In this document: positions 37,970 through 50,304 of the stretch, piece by piece
Layout of the letters: every line of letters starts with the position of its first letter
Numbering within the stretch: the stretch's first letter is position 1
Source: Absidia repens
Taxonomy: Eukaryota; Mucoromycota; Mucoromycetes; Mucorales; Cunninghamellaceae
Assembly: GCA_002105175.1 (NCBI GenBank)
Contig: MCGE01000006.1
Location: 620,001 to 684,000 of the forward strand
Reading direction: 5' to 3'
DNA length: 64,000 nt
The notes under the pieces: model-generated
What the model was told of the DNA's origin: nothing
The model's input: the letters and a program-made list of their open reading frames with translations, nothing else
Database searches by the model: none
Made by a program: the position numbers and the translations under genes

Positions 37970-38276
37970 AATGTCTAATGAGAAAAAAAAAAAAAAAGAG
38001 GACACAGGGTTGGTTCACAGTTAGAAGAGCGTCATTGAAATGAATATAATGACTTACTTGATAAAATAGTAAAACCTCTGCTTGTATTCGCAAAGTAAGA
38101 AGGTAAACGATTGAATAAAAGGGGTATTCACTATCTGCGCCGGCACCGAGAAGTATTATATAGAAATGACAGAAGTAGAAAATAAAAAAATACCACGCTC
38201 CAGTCACATAAGACCAGGCAGCCAAGGCCAACGTCGGGATTCCAATTGTTAATTCCATGGATGAAGTCAATGACAT
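37970..38276 (-). CDS. possible small membrane protein or upstream ORF of MIC60
   Basis: An ATG at 38276 opens a frame beginning MSLTSSMELTIGIPTLALAA with strongly hydrophobic content. Two weak intron options exist (donor at about 38194, acceptor at about 38112-38119), and a good donor at about 38059 (CAA|GTAAGT) pairs with an acceptor at about 37975 (CTCATTAG), six bases upstream of the MIC60 ATG. The sequence may therefore be a spliced 5' leader of MIC60 with an upstream ORF, or a separate very small membrane protein gene. I do not recognise the product. Confidence 0.3.
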
Positions 38277-38406
38277 GGTTCAATAAATGATACAAAATAC
38301 TTTTATTTTATTATATATATAGATAGAAAAACGATATAAAACAGACTAAAAAATCAAAAGGAAAGAGATGAAAAAAAAAGAAGAAGAGGGAAGGGGTGAT
38401 GACTAT

Positions 38407-41119
38407 CTATTTTCGAATATCCGCTACACGAATCGCCACCGCATTTCTGTGAGCATCCAATCCTTCAATGGCGGCCAATTGCATGACGGAGTCGCCGAGC
38501 TTATCCAATCCATCAGCAGTCAGTTCTTGAGAGGTAATATGTTTGACAAAGGTTAAAGTGTTGACACCAGAATACATACGAGAGTAGCCATAGGTTGGCA
38601 ATGTGTGGTTGGTGCCAGAAGCGTAGTCGCCCATACTAAATAACGAGATAAAGGGGGAGGAAGGGGAAATTAGTGATTAAGATAAAAAAAAAAAAACGAA
38701 TCTATTAGTTTACCTTTCAGGAGAGTAAGCGCCGACAAAGACACTACCAGCATTAGTAATATGCTGCACCAGATCTCTAGCATTGTCAATATGCAAAATC
38801 AAATGTTCAGGAGCGTAGTTGTTGGAGAATTCAGTTGCTTGTTCCAAAGTCTTGACACGAAGAGAGTAGGATTTCGGGATAGACTGGCGTATGATGTCGA
38901 CACGAGGCAATTGCATGGCTTGATCATGAACTTGATTTTCGATTGCAGTCAGTTCATCATCAGACAGGTCCACTGCCAATAACACCACTTGAGAATCGGC
39001 ACCATGTTCAGCTTGGGACAATAAATCAGCAGCCACGTAGGCGGGGTTACAGTTCTTATCGGCGATCACCAACACTTCGGAAGGACCAGCAGGCATATCA
39101 ATGGACACAAGACAGGAGGTATCATTTTGAGCAAGCATCTTAGCAGCGGTCACATATTGATTGCCAGGACCACAGATCTTGTCCACTTTGGGTACGGTTT
39201 CAGTACCATAGGCCATAGCTGCCACAGCTTGAGCACCACCAGCAAGAACAATGTGAGTTGCACCAACCTTGTGAGCCACATACATGACTTCAGGCACCAC
39301 GCTACCATCGGGACGAGGAGGTGTAGCAATCACAATTTCCGAACAACCGGCCACCTTGGCAGGAATACCAAGCATCAAAGTAGTAGAAGGTAAAACAGCA
39401 GTACCACCTGGGACATAGAGACCGACACGTTCAATGGGACGAGCAAATCGAGAGCAGACGACGCCGGGCATTGTTTCTACGACCAAAGTTTCGCGATCCA
39501 TTTGGGCATCATGGAATTTGTAGATATTGGCATAGGCTTGATCAATAGCAGCCTTGGTTTTGGGATCCAATTGCATCAATTCAGGTGGGAAGGGAGCCTT
39601 GACGGTAGGTGTCGTCAATTCCACCCGGTCGAATTTCTTGGTCAAATCAATAAGTGCCTTGTCCCCACGTTCACGCACATCCTTCATGATAGGCGTCACC
39701 CGGTTGGTAATTTCCGTGGAGTCGATGATAGGACGAAGTAATAATTCCGCTTGCTTTTCTTTCGAGATAGAGTCCAAAGAGTATTTTTCCATTTGAATAC
39801 GTCCATCAGTTTTAGGAGGAGGGACAGGAGCAGCTTGGGCGGGGGCAGGAGCAGGAGCAGGAGCAGACCATTTAGGTTTTGCATTACCGGCACGTCGAGT
39901 GATCTTGCGAGCCTTCTTGTCCAGGTTCTTTTCGATATCAGCCAAAGTCACACCAGCACCAACACACTTGGTCAAAGCAAAGTAAATCAGATCGGCAGCT
40001 TCCCATGCAATTTCATCCTTATCAGTGGCATCACAAAGTTCTTCGGCTTCTTCCATAATCTTGGAGCGTAAGAGTTGAGGATCGTTGAAGAGGCGAGAAG
40101 TGTAGGATCCTTGAGGGGCATTCACCTTTCGGTCTTGTAGCGTCTTTTGCAATCCAGTTAAGCCAGTATCACTACCAAAGCAAGTACGCGTATTCAAGTG
40201 ACAAAATCCTATATAGACATAAAAAAGACATTAGTTTCCTTGTCAAGTTGAAAGTATATTCTTACATACCAGCACCATGTTGTTCAACAATAAAACGTAA
40301 AGCATCACCATCACAATCGTAATCCACATGTTTCAAAGTTTGAGTAGCACCTGAAGTAGCACCCTTGTACCACAATCCACGAGCACGGCTTTGGAAGACA
40401 CCTTGACCTGTTCGAATAGATTCCGACACGCTATGGACACTAGAATAAACTAATCCCAAAGCATTGTTGAGTTCATCCACCACTAAAGTTGCGAATAATC
40501 CATCGGATCGATCGGTGGTGGCGTTAGCCATAAAAGCTTCACCAATGTTGATTTGATTGTTGGTAGGTTCTAAAGTAGAGGTAAGTTGAGAAGCCTTGAC
40601 AAGTGTATCAAGACCAGCCTTTTGTAGTGAGCGAATGGTGTCCAAAGAAGTATTGTGTTTCAAATCAATAACCACACGTCGAGATCCACCTTGAGGTAAA
40701 AGAGTCTTCATCCATTCACGAGCAGAGTCGAGGAACGCCTTTTGTTCTAACAGTTGTTGGCAGGCGGTATCCATTGTGATAACTACGGCTGAGGTGTCAA
40801 ATAAAACGTCAGGAGAAAAGGAAGCATCGGTGGAGGCGGATAAGGCAATACGATCTTCAGGAATATCTTTCAATTCGTCCTTCAAGTCGGAATAAATAGA
40901 AGCAGGGAAGACGACCTTGTAGATCCCAGCGTCCCAAAGTTGAATAGCTTCTTCGAAGTTGTTCGCAGGAGCCCAATAGCCGGTTGAGCCAGTTTGGTGA
41001 ATCAAAGCTTTGATATCTTCGACGGTAGCATTCGAAAGCAAAGCAGTACCAATATAGCCGATAGCAGTATGAAGTGAATTCTGTGATGAGTCGGACAGGT
41101 CTAGTGATGGAATAAACAT
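38407..41119 (-). CDS. HIS4: trifunctional histidine biosynthesis protein HIS4
   Basis: Carries out steps 2, 3 and the last two steps of histidine synthesis: phosphoribosyl-ATP pyrophosphohydrolase, phosphoribosyl-AMP cyclohydrolase and histidinol dehydrogenase. Three exons (41119-40270, 40208-38714, 38635-38407) give 857 aa, the usual fungal size. The fungal-specific N-terminal region and cyclohydrolase ([35 protein letters not shown]) fill residues 1 to ~290. The pyrophosphohydrolase ([24 protein letters not shown]) covers ~300-380. An Ala-Pro repeat linker sits at ~396-412. Histidinol dehydrogenase ([53 protein letters not shown]) completes it. It is divergent from the TMEM170 gene. Confidence 0.97.
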
Positions 41120-41645
41120 GATTGAAAGTGGGGTAGTATTAAAAGACGGAAGAGAGAGAGAAAAGATGGAAAAAAAAAGATAATCGGAAATCAAAGTGGG
41201 GCCTTTGAAAAAAATGATTCATAGTTGCAGTCACTCACCATCCATTACTAAAAATGAAAAAAAACCCAGCTCACAAAAAACCATCCATACATCAAACTGT
41301 TCCCCCTTTGAATATAAGTATATTACTGTGTCATTCTGTACAACATCTCAATTACCATTCTAAGGTAGTATGCTCTGCAACTGATTTAGTTAGAAAAATA
41401 ATGCTTGACGGCGCAGTATATTACACGTCTAAAGGAAGGACATGATGATAATGTCCATTGTTCGATGGTATATTAATTAAATATATTATGCTACAGTTGA
41501 TCCTGGGAGAATGATTTTCCATTGGCGAGTAGAACATCGATGGAATGCGTGTGCAATTACAAGCGGTACGGGTCCTTTTATGGGTCCTTGTTGTTCACTT
41601 TTTCACCTTTAAATTCCCGCTGCTTTTTTATCCTTTCTTTTCCTT

Positions 41646-41679
<34 letters not shown>

Positions 41680-41700
41680 CTCGCATAAACTGTAGAATCC
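41120..41700. promoter_or_regulatory. HIS4/TMEM170 divergent promoter region
   Basis: 581 bp between outward-facing ATGs. A T-run (41649-41679) lies just upstream of the plus-strand gene. A TGAGTGACT string (minus strand, about 41229-41237) resembles half-overlapping Gcn4/CPC1 sites but is not the TGACTCA consensus. Confidence 0.4.
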
Positions 41701-42357
41701 ATGTCTGATCCTCGTGTGCCAGTGGAATATCATAGTTCACCGAGTTGGCCGTCCTTATATTGGCCTTTCGGTCCAGGATATGATCCTATTTATCAAGTAA
41801 GGGATCTCTCTCACACCCTTTATTATCTGAACGGTAATGGTTATTAATATGAAGCAGCTGAATATGATATACCAACTCAATTTTTAGATATATGGCTTTT
41901 TACTATGATATGGTCTGTTTTATTTTCTCTGATTGTATATATTCCAGCAGGTATATGATAGCAAGACAGATATGCTGTGGATTTGAGAGCGGTCTTTTAT
42001 TAATATAACTTGACCCTTTATAGGATTGCTAGCACTTTCTACCTTGGCAAAATCAAGAACACTTCCTTGGTATATTCTAACTTCGATCCCATTCATATTT
42101 GCGTTAGGAGGTGCCTTGGCATCATTTATCATCGGGAGCATTATCGGTAAGTACACAATATGCAATACTATAGAACAAATGAATTGATAATACCCGTTTT
42201 GTTTTTATTTGTTATATCTGTTCTAGGAGTTGCTCTTGCTTTTGTATATAGTACTGGATTCTTTGTCATGAATACTTGGATACCCTTCCTATGGGCTCTT
42301 ATACACATTTTGGTTGTTGTCGTTGGTGGCTATTCTACTATAACTGCCATTCTTTAG
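41701..42357 (+). CDS. TMEM170-family membrane protein
   Basis: Small ER/nuclear envelope membrane protein; animal TMEM170A shapes ER sheets. Four exons (41701-41833, 41888-41950, 42024-42146, 42227-42357) give 149 aa with a Pro/Trp-rich N-terminus. The diagnostic block is WLFTMIWSVLFSLIVYIPAG, matching the family's WY..FLWAL.SSL..H.PAGLLA. Three further hydrophobic segments follow. The first exon border is uncertain: the stronger-looking donor at 41797 (CAA|GTAAGG) gives the wrong phase for the conserved frame, whereas a donor at 41834 gives the right one with a 54-nt intron. Confidence 0.8.
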
Positions 42358-42658
42358 TGCTATATCTGTTTATACCCCCCATTGATAGTTTGGTTGTTTT
42401 TATACCCCCTCATACTTAATAAATATATATTTTGTACCCTAATCGATTGGATCAGGTTAATTACCAATTTTTTATCATCGGCCTTGTCGCATTGTCGAAC
42501 TCTCTTCTCTCAGGTCGCTAATTTGGAAGTCAGATCTTTCTCTTCTCACGGACCTCAAAATTTCGCTTGGGTGTGAAATAAATTCTTCTCACCGATTTTT
42601 TTTTTTTCTTTTTTCTTTTACCCCTACTGTTTTGCGGCTGGAATTGTGTTTGTGCTTG

Positions 42659-43908
42659 ATGGATCAAATAATATCGAAAAACAAGACGGCGAGCGACTCG
42701 GGCGAATTGCATGATGGAGATGAAATATTTTGGAAAAAGTAATATTTATTAGCTGAACCCATTCATTCATGCATGCTAACTAGAGCATTTATCTAATCAT
42801 TAGGAAATCGGAACATGACTTCGGTGATCTCTTTACATTGTACCACCTATTCGACTCGACGTCAGTAGAGGTTGCACCTGATCTTAAGGAAAAATATATG
42901 GATTCTCCTAACAGCTGGCAACAATACTATCAATTGAAGCAACAACGACTCAATCAAAGCAACCCATTGACACTGAAAGAACAAGTCCAGCAAGAAATCG
43001 ATGATGCCACTTTAGCCTTGGAAAAGGCTATTGAAGAAAATAACAGCATTTCATTCAACCATCTCGTGTCAAAAATGCTTTGGATACTAGGTAATTATAT
43101 ATTCTTTAATACATAGCAGCAGTTGTAATCGGTATTATAATATTTACGTATTCGCTTTCTTATTAGATTTGCTCCCAAACCAAGGTGGCTGTTACTATGT
43201 CCTGGCAAATATTCTTTACTATCTCCACCATGATAGGGCTCAATTTGTGTTAAATGAAGGTAGACGTTTGGATCCAGCTTTTAAACCATTAATACAACTG
43301 GAAGACGAGATCAGCAACGATAGCCTTATACCAACAGCATCTACCACCACTACCACTGGTACTACAACCAACTCAATACGAAACACACCTCAAAGCTCTC
43401 AGTCACTATTGCCATTGGAATTAAAGGAAGACGACGATTATCAGCAATCAATGGACCACCGCCAAAGTGGAGAATTCCATCGACATCAAAGACGCCGATC
43501 ATCACTCAAATTACCCGTCCTTGACCCAGACGGTACAGCATTATCTTCACCTTTATTACAAGTCCTTCATACTTTGTTTACTGAGTTCGATAAGGATCAA
43601 GACGATGCTTTACGACATGAAGAACTGGATCACTACGTATTTTCCACCAATGGACAACACCCATCCGATGAATTTTTATCAGCAATGGGACAACGTTTTG
43701 GAGCAAATGACAAAGGATGGTTAACAAAAGAAGGGTTTTTGGTAAGTATACCGCCACACCCCCTACTTGCGAAGGTTATAGTGTAAACTCATATATATTA
43801 CTTTTTGGATAGGCTTTCTATTTGGAACAAACATTGGGTGATCAAGATGAAACGAGAAAAGACATGGCTGCTCATGGATATGATCGATGGACTCTTCGCA
43901 AGCTTTGA
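42659..43908 (+). CDS. EF-hand protein with helical N-terminal region
   Basis: Four exons (42659-42738, 42804-43090, 43167-43741, 43813-43908) give 345 aa. The N-terminal half is helical and could be TPR-like (SWQQYYQLKQQRLNQ, GGCYYVLANILYYLHHDRAQ). After a Ser/Thr-rich linker, a clear calcium-binding loop occurs near residue 265: DKDQDDALRHEE with Asp at 1, 3 and 5 and Glu at 12. A second, degenerate EF-hand follows (around GANDKGWLTKEGFL). The last exon is AFYLEQTLGDQDETRKDMAA. Proteins with this layout occur in fungi and plants, but I cannot assign a function. Confidence 0.82.
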
Positions 43909-44214
43909 TTTATTTTAGTGGTTATTTATTTACTTACTTCGTTTTAAAACCTTATATGTATACCCCTTCCCCTTCTTCTACATCAGCTTCCACTATCTTA
44001 GACTATCCTTCATTTTATTACATATTTTATATATATATGAATACTAAATGAAATATATTACTATTACTCTTGTATTTTATTTTTACATAAATCATAACAG
44101 ACTTCAGTGTTGGGTGTGTAGACTTGATTGGCGCTATATATACGTAGGATCATTTAAAAATGGACAGGACATGATGATAGAAATTAGGTTTTGTGTTTCT
44201 CTTATCGAAAGGAA
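43909..44214. other. 3' flank of the EF-hand gene
   Basis: AT-rich, with an AAATGAAATA stretch near 44045 that may belong to the polyadenylation region. No gene seen. Confidence 0.4.
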
Positions 44215-45050
44215 AATGGTATCACGGATATGGTCGGCACTGCAGTTCAGCGAGAAGCACAGAAAATATTTCAAATCCCGCACACGTGAATTTTCTGTTT
44301 ACTATCAGGGTTTTTTCTTTCGCTCTTTTCGCTCTTCTGCACTTTTTATTTCTTTTCTTTTCTTCACCATTCAACCTCTTGTGATCTTGTGATGAACTTA
44401 GAATAGTACCAGGGATAGTTTAGAAAGGGGGGGTTAAGCTCAGGGAATACAAGATGCATGGGGAAACCCTTCATTTTGGATCTAGGATCTCCAACCACCA
44501 TTAGTTGGCTCTTTGGAGCCTTCATTAGCTTTGTTTAGTATAGATAGTTTAAATAAAATATGCCTCTTTTTACTTGTTTTAATGAAAAATGTCTCAGTAG
44601 TCTCTCTCATGTCTTTGTGTAATAGATTCCTTTCTTGCTTCCCTCATTAGCTTTTGACTAATTTTCAATGTTGTTGTGTTTCAATAACAGATGTCTCACT
44701 AATCTCTCTCAAGTATTGTACAATATACTATCTCCCATTTTAAAATTATCCCTTTAGATTAGTGTTATACCTTCTCAAAATCACACATCATTCTCTCTCA
44801 GACTATATCCATTGTATTTCTCCATTATCCCTTCTTACACTAAACCTCTCACTTTTAGATTTAGTATCTACCAATATCCTTCAATAAAGGATTTCTTTTT
44901 ATGAACCATCATCTGATTCATCTAATAATGAGTAATGTCTTCATTTTAGCTGCCTTGTAAGCATTGTACCAAGCATTTGTTTTCTAGTTCACACACTACG
45001 AGTACTTCCCTCTGCTAGTGACCCAGGGACCGATTGACAGTCATATATCA
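44215..45050 (+). repeat. dispersed repeat copy D (SINE-like), longest copy
   Basis: Plus-strand copy. A tRNA-like end with TTTCAAATCCCGCACACGTG at about 44270-44289 is followed by a T-rich stretch, TTCACCATTCAACCTCTTG, GATAGTTTAGAAAG, GATGCATGGGGAAACCC, CATTTTGGATCTAGGATCT, CATTAGTTGGCTCTTTGGAG and a 3' half shared with copy C (TTAGATTAGTGTT, CCTTCAATAAAGG, AATGAGTAATGTC, GCATTTGTTTTCTAGTTCAC). Only the order of blocks, not exact identity, was assessed. Confidence 0.7.
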
Positions 45051-45583
45051 CCCACAAAACAAATTCCGTCAACTATCTTAATACATACTGAAGTTTGCCA
45101 GTATGGTGGAATATATATCAATAAGCCGTTTTTTTATTTATTTTTAATTTATCACCATATCATTTTCTACGATGGTACACATCATTCACTATGAGTAATA
45201 CTAACCATGTAAGCATATCAGAAGATACTACTCAACATTTTCAGGATCATTCCTGACATAAAGACAATAAAATACCGCTTTCTCATATCCGCACTATATC
45301 GTACATAAAGTGTCATTCTACGCAAGTCCCAGCTTACTGCACTCCTCATTCGCGCACAGATACATCATGTACAAAAGCCAATTTCCTAATACAAAAGATA
45401 ACATCAACGGTGATCACTTTCTATATCTAATGCCTAATCTCCACCTCTGTAGTCACCACTATTCCGAAGGTCTTAAATAGTATGTAATTTGATTTTATTT
45501 CACGAAAAAAAAACCACAGCTACCAAAATAAATAAATAACAAAAATATAACTAAACCACGGGGGGGGCTAACTAAATACTGAT
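45051..45583. other. intergenic, 3' flank of the aminotransferase gene
   Basis: AT-rich, no gene recognised. An ACTAAAC motif lies at about 45551, close to the 3' end of the minus-strand aminotransferase. Confidence 0.4.
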
Positions 45584-47298
45584 CTATTCTACAATATATT
45601 TCCTCAATCCTTTCAATCTATCTACGGCCTGATCCAAGACAACGTCAGTTTTGCAGAAGGCGAAACGAGCAAAGTTCTTCGCCAAAGACCAATGCTCCTT
45701 GGTATAGAATTCCGAAGGGGGGATTGCACAGACACCTAATTCCTTTGTGAGCCAGTAACACATTTTGAAGTCGTCACCACGTTGTTCCAAGATTTCAGGG
45801 AAGGAATAGTCTGGCGGATATTGAATCTTGGTAGTGTTAACCAGAATATAATAGGCACCTTGTGGAGATGTGTAAGGCAGACCGAGGTCGTCAAACACTT
45901 TGGAGAGTCGAGCGCGCTTTTGCAAGTAGTTGGCTGTTTGGTCTTTGAAGAGGGGTTGAGTCAAAGATGCTTCCAATCCTGCGGCAATGGCTTCCTGACA
46001 TGGAGAGTTCACACAAAACACTACACGAGTTTGAGCAGCAAAAGCATATTTGACCAAATGTTCAGGACCGATCAACCATCCCACACGCCATCCCGTGGCC
46101 GCAAAACTCTTGCCACCTGATCCAACCGTCAAGGTACGATCCCAAAACCCATCCAATGCAGCTATGCGAGGAAACTTTTCAAGAGGTGGATAATAAAGTC
46201 GATCATACTAGATAAATAGATTGATATTAGTCAATAATATATTACGTCCACCCTCACCCCGCTAGCAAACTCACCACTTCATCCGTCAATATGATCAAAT
46301 CATGTTCTTCCGCCACTTTTCCAATTTCACGCAACTCGTCTTCGTTGAAAACCTTGCCAATGGGATTATGAGGAGTATTCAAAACAATCATCTTTGTGCG
46401 AGGAGTCACCTTGGATCGAAGTTCTTCAATATCTAATTGCCATTCACTTGAAGAGATGTTTTGAGTCGCAGCGTGGGCAGGAGCACGAAGTGGCACAAAT
46501 ACCGGCTTTCCACCATTCATGGTAATATTTGACTAATTAATACAAAGATTCTGGTCAGTCCAACCCATCATGTCAACTTTGAACTTCGTCATCATATCCT
46601 ATCTTTTTTTTTTTTTTTTTTTTTTTTTCCAAAAATGTGCAGAGCGAGACTAACTTACAATATATTGATCAAAAAAGGGTTCCATCACAATGACTTCTGA
46701 ACCTTCGTCCAAGTAACCTGCAAAAGTGGCAAACATGGCTACAAACAAATAAAGGTCAATAAAATATATCTCGTCATATGCAATCCGTGTTTTTAAGTTA
46801 TAATTTCATTCCCTTATCCCATTGGATATGCCTAGTTACCTTCATTAGCCCCAGCTGTCACGAGGATTTCTGCTTCAGGATTGAGCTGACGATTGAATTC
46901 AGGACTATAGGAAGCAGCCAGAGCATTTCTAAGTCTAGGGCGGCCACGAGGATGACTGTATTGGTTGGATTCGACACGGTCAATAGCTTCTTTAGCTGCC
47001 TCCTGAACAACATCAGGAGGACCAAAACTATACAGTAAATAACAATGCACTTAGTACCTAACATACCCATAGCACTTTTGTAACTTACTTCATAAATCCT
47101 TGACCAAGATTGATGGCTTTAGTTTCGGCAGCTAAGGGTGTAAAAATGGACCACACTAATAGCACAAAAAAAGGTGAATGCTTGAGTTAGTATAAACATT
47201 TGCTGACAAACATATATATATATACATATATCTATTTCATTACCATCTTGTTCAAAACTAGCAACACGTTGGGCAGGAGCAAAACGAGGTGTTGTCAT
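45584..47298 (-). CDS. BNA3: kynurenine aminotransferase-type class I aminotransferase
   Basis: PLP enzyme expected to convert kynurenine to kynurenic acid and to transaminate other amino acids (Bna3 / KAT / CCBL family). Six exons (47298-47244, 47155-47089, 47027-46840, 46738-46659, 46532-46275, 46207-45584) give 423 aa, the normal length. Seen motifs: INLGQGF near the start, SHPRGRPRLRNALAASY, VTAGANEGMFATF, EPFFDQY, LNTPHNPIGKVF, ILTDEVYDRLYY, and SGGKSFAATGWRVGW with the PLP-binding Lys. The C-terminal Arg is in NFARFAFCK. The MTTPRFAPAQRV start could serve as a weak mitochondrial presequence, so location is open. Confidence 0.93.
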
Positions 47299-47502
47299 TA
47301 TTATAGTATTGAAAAAAAAATAAGAATAAATAAAAAAGAGGTTGACCCAAAAAAAAAAAAAGAAAACCCCATTTACGGCAAGCGGCGATTTAATTATCTA
47401 CAAATCAAAGCCCAAAGAAATGACAAAATATCAGGACGAAGTTTTGACACTATCAAAACTCAAAATTCATGCAAATAAAGATATATATATAGAAGTCATG
47501 TT

Positions 47503-49035
47503 TTATTCTAGTTCATTAATAAATGGTACTTGTAATATTTGTGCTGTGGAAATTCTTTGTTCTGGGTCAGGGTCCAACATGTGATATAATAAGGAACGGA
47601 TGCCAGTATCCAAGGAGTCAAATATCACAAAGGATCGAGAAGGATATGAATTTAAATAGGCTCGGTAATTAGGATCCGATCGCTCAGCAGAATTAAACAT
47701 GGTACCTTTGAACAACATACAACAATAAACAATAGCTGCAGACCATACATCAACCTTGGATGCTTGGTAACCTGATGTGAGTGATAATGTTCTACACGCT
47801 GGAGCTGGTGCTGGCGCTTGCGCTGCTGGTGATAAGGGTGAAGAAGATGGAACATGTGGTGATAATGACGAGGATGATGAGGAGGAAGAAATTACTCTTG
47901 TATTGTTGTCGTCGACACTCCTGTTTGATAATAAAGAGAATACTTCAGGAGCAATAAATGCAAGTGAGCCACAAAACCCATCAGATAATCGACTATGTCG
48001 CTGCCATGTTTCGCAAAATACATCTGCCACCCCAAAATCAGTAATTTTTAAAGTATGTCCATCACCACTTAATATGAGATTTTCTGGTTTGACATCCCTA
48101 CATATATATAAATAAAAAATAAAAGAATTGTCAGGTCGACCAACTTTATTATGGATTTCGGCGGGGATGATTTTTTTTTTATTTTAGGTTACCTATGGGC
48201 AACACCTAAAGAATGCAAATAATCCAGACCTAATATTAATTGTTTAAAGTAGGAATTGATTTTGGGTAGGGTCATCTTGTCTTTTTTAATGGCCTGGTAT
48301 AAGTCACCTCCTGAGCACTGTGTTTGTGTAAAAAAAAAAGGAAATGAAATGAGTATGTGTTGGTCCGAGAATGAGGGTGAGGGGATTGAAAATCATCATA
48401 CATACATATTCCATTACAATACAATAGCGTCCAGATGCATCGGTAACGAGATCCAATGTTTTGATTATGTTTGGGTGATGCATAGAGGAAGCAATGCAGT
48501 ACTCACTGATTAATCGCTTCATATATTTTCCATGATCCTCAGCATGCCTTTTTTTCTTGAATATTTTGACAGCGTAAATTTGCTTTAAACTTGATCCCAT
48601 GGAATTGGTTTTTGTATCATGCTGATAATAATAATTGGATGACTTGCTGTGGTGGTGATGGTAATTCTGATGATGATTGTGCGATACGATCAACCTTACA
48701 CTGGCATAGGCTCCTCGTCCAATATTTCCATTCTGAAGTCTTCCGTAGCGGGATTCTAAATTTGAAGATGGGGGTTTCCTATTATAATTTTTAGGTTTGA
48801 TACATCGTTGAATGAATGATGAGGGTGATGATTGCTTATAACAACATTTTTCACTCAGCGAGTCAATAAAGTAGGTGGTTGGGGATGATGATGATGATGA
48901 TGATGATGAAGATGAAGGCGATGTTGGAGAAAAACACTGGTCTTCGTCCTGTTGGTATGATTTTGCAGGGTAATCGTCGTGGTTTTCCTTTCTGAAGTCA
49001 TGCTGATATGATGATTGTATAACTTGACTGGTCAT
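47503..49035 (-). CDS. Ser/Thr protein kinase, HAL4/NPR-like
   Basis: Three exons (49035-48406, 48317-48193, 48097-47503) give 449 aa. The first ~90 residues are Ser-rich. The kinase domain follows: RLQNGNIGRGAYASVRLI loop, IYAVKIFKKKR lysine, SEYCIASSMHHPNIIKTLDL, YCSGGDLYQAI, HRDVKPENLIL and ITDFGVADVF. The activation segment end is GSLAFIAPEVF. The kinase is split by a ~55-residue insert of Ser runs and an APAPAPA stretch between the APE motif and ASKVDVWSAAI. The layout fits the fungal Hal4/Hal5/Npr1 group that regulates nutrient and ion transporters. The subgroup assignment is tentative. Confidence 0.85.
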
Positions 49036-49559
49036 GAATCAATTCTATGTATAATTCTCAAGCTAATAAAGGTGAAGGAAACAAGAAAGAAAGCGTAAAT
49101 TCTTTCTTTACATTAACAATAAAGAAAGAAAAAAAAAGGAGGAAGGGTAAAAAAGAAAAAGCAATGACAAAAGGAGGGATGCTGTTAAAAAAATACAGAT
49201 AAAAGTAATAATTTAAAATGGTAACACCCGTTTACATACATATACAGTATTCTTTTTTTTTTTTTTTTTCCCTTTTTTTCTTTTATTACTCCTCAACCCC
49301 TTGTTTTTTTCCGCATTAAATATACCATAATCCCCTCTTAAAAAAAGAAAATAGTTCCTACTTGAATATTATTCCGCAAGTCCCCTTATTTGCGAAGTGC
49401 GTAAAAAGTATAACTTCACATCAAAATACCATCATCAACAATATAAATATTCATGTTTTCAACTTGTTTTTATTCAAAATATTCATGATAATACAACTAA
49501 ACTAACTAAACTAGACTGATACAACTAGCTACAATAAACTAAATAACTAATTAAATCCA
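49036..49559. other. intergenic: kinase promoter / PSMD5 3' flank
   Basis: A T-run lies at 49253-49270. A cluster of ACTAAACTA-type motifs at 49494-49556 lies within 70 bp of the PSMD5 stop codon. No gene recognised. Confidence 0.4.
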
Positions 49560-50304
49560 TTATCCGCTTTCCATAGCTGTTGTTACTTGAGTTGGTCGAT
49601 AATACGGTCCTTGTCTAACATATTGAGTAAGCATAGCGTAGTGCCGACCAAATGTGGATTCCGCCTGCGAGCCGTTATTATCTACCAACGCCTTCACTAT
49701 TGCATACTTCCACATCTATGGGACATCAACCGAGATTGATTGGATGTTTCAGTAATCACAGGCACATCAGATACCCAACCATTTAACCCATTCTTTTCCT
49801 TTTTCAATTTCTTACCTGTCCAGATTCGGTCCTTTCATTTGATCGATCCAAGAGGTAGCCCAAGAATTCAAAGCATTGTGATATCTCCTAAAAGACAACG
49901 AATGATAATTAGTTTCTGAATCCTTCTCCGTCTGCCTCTATACAGGTACACATCGCGTCACATTTCCTTGTCTAACCTGTCGACCCCATTGATGAGATGC
50001 AATAGATTCCAATAAAGCAAAAGCTGCAGTGCGTATGTTTTCCACGGGTTGTTTGACCACCGCAATCAAATTCTTCACTCCATTCTCATTCCCTTGTATT
50101 GGATAAATAATATACATATATTTTTAAATGTATTAGTTTCATTTTTTAATCCATCCTACATATACATCCACCCTCCTCCCTCACCTCCTTTTTTTTTTTT
50201 TTTTGTTGTTGTTGTTGTTGTTGTCAAGTACCTGGTATAGATCGGTATACAGATAATGTGCGTTGTTCCACATCTTCAAGCTGTCCTTCAGAATCACTAA
50301 TGAG

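Noticed and set aside
41225..41240. Gcn4/CPC1 site in the HIS4 promoter
   Set aside because: TGAGTGACT is only a partial match to TGACTCA and no second copy was seen.
41797..41887. Strong donor GTAAGG at 41797 for the first TMEM170 intron
   Set aside because: Joining it to the only good acceptor puts the conserved membrane block out of frame with an early stop; the donor at 41834 keeps the frame. Transcript data could overturn this.
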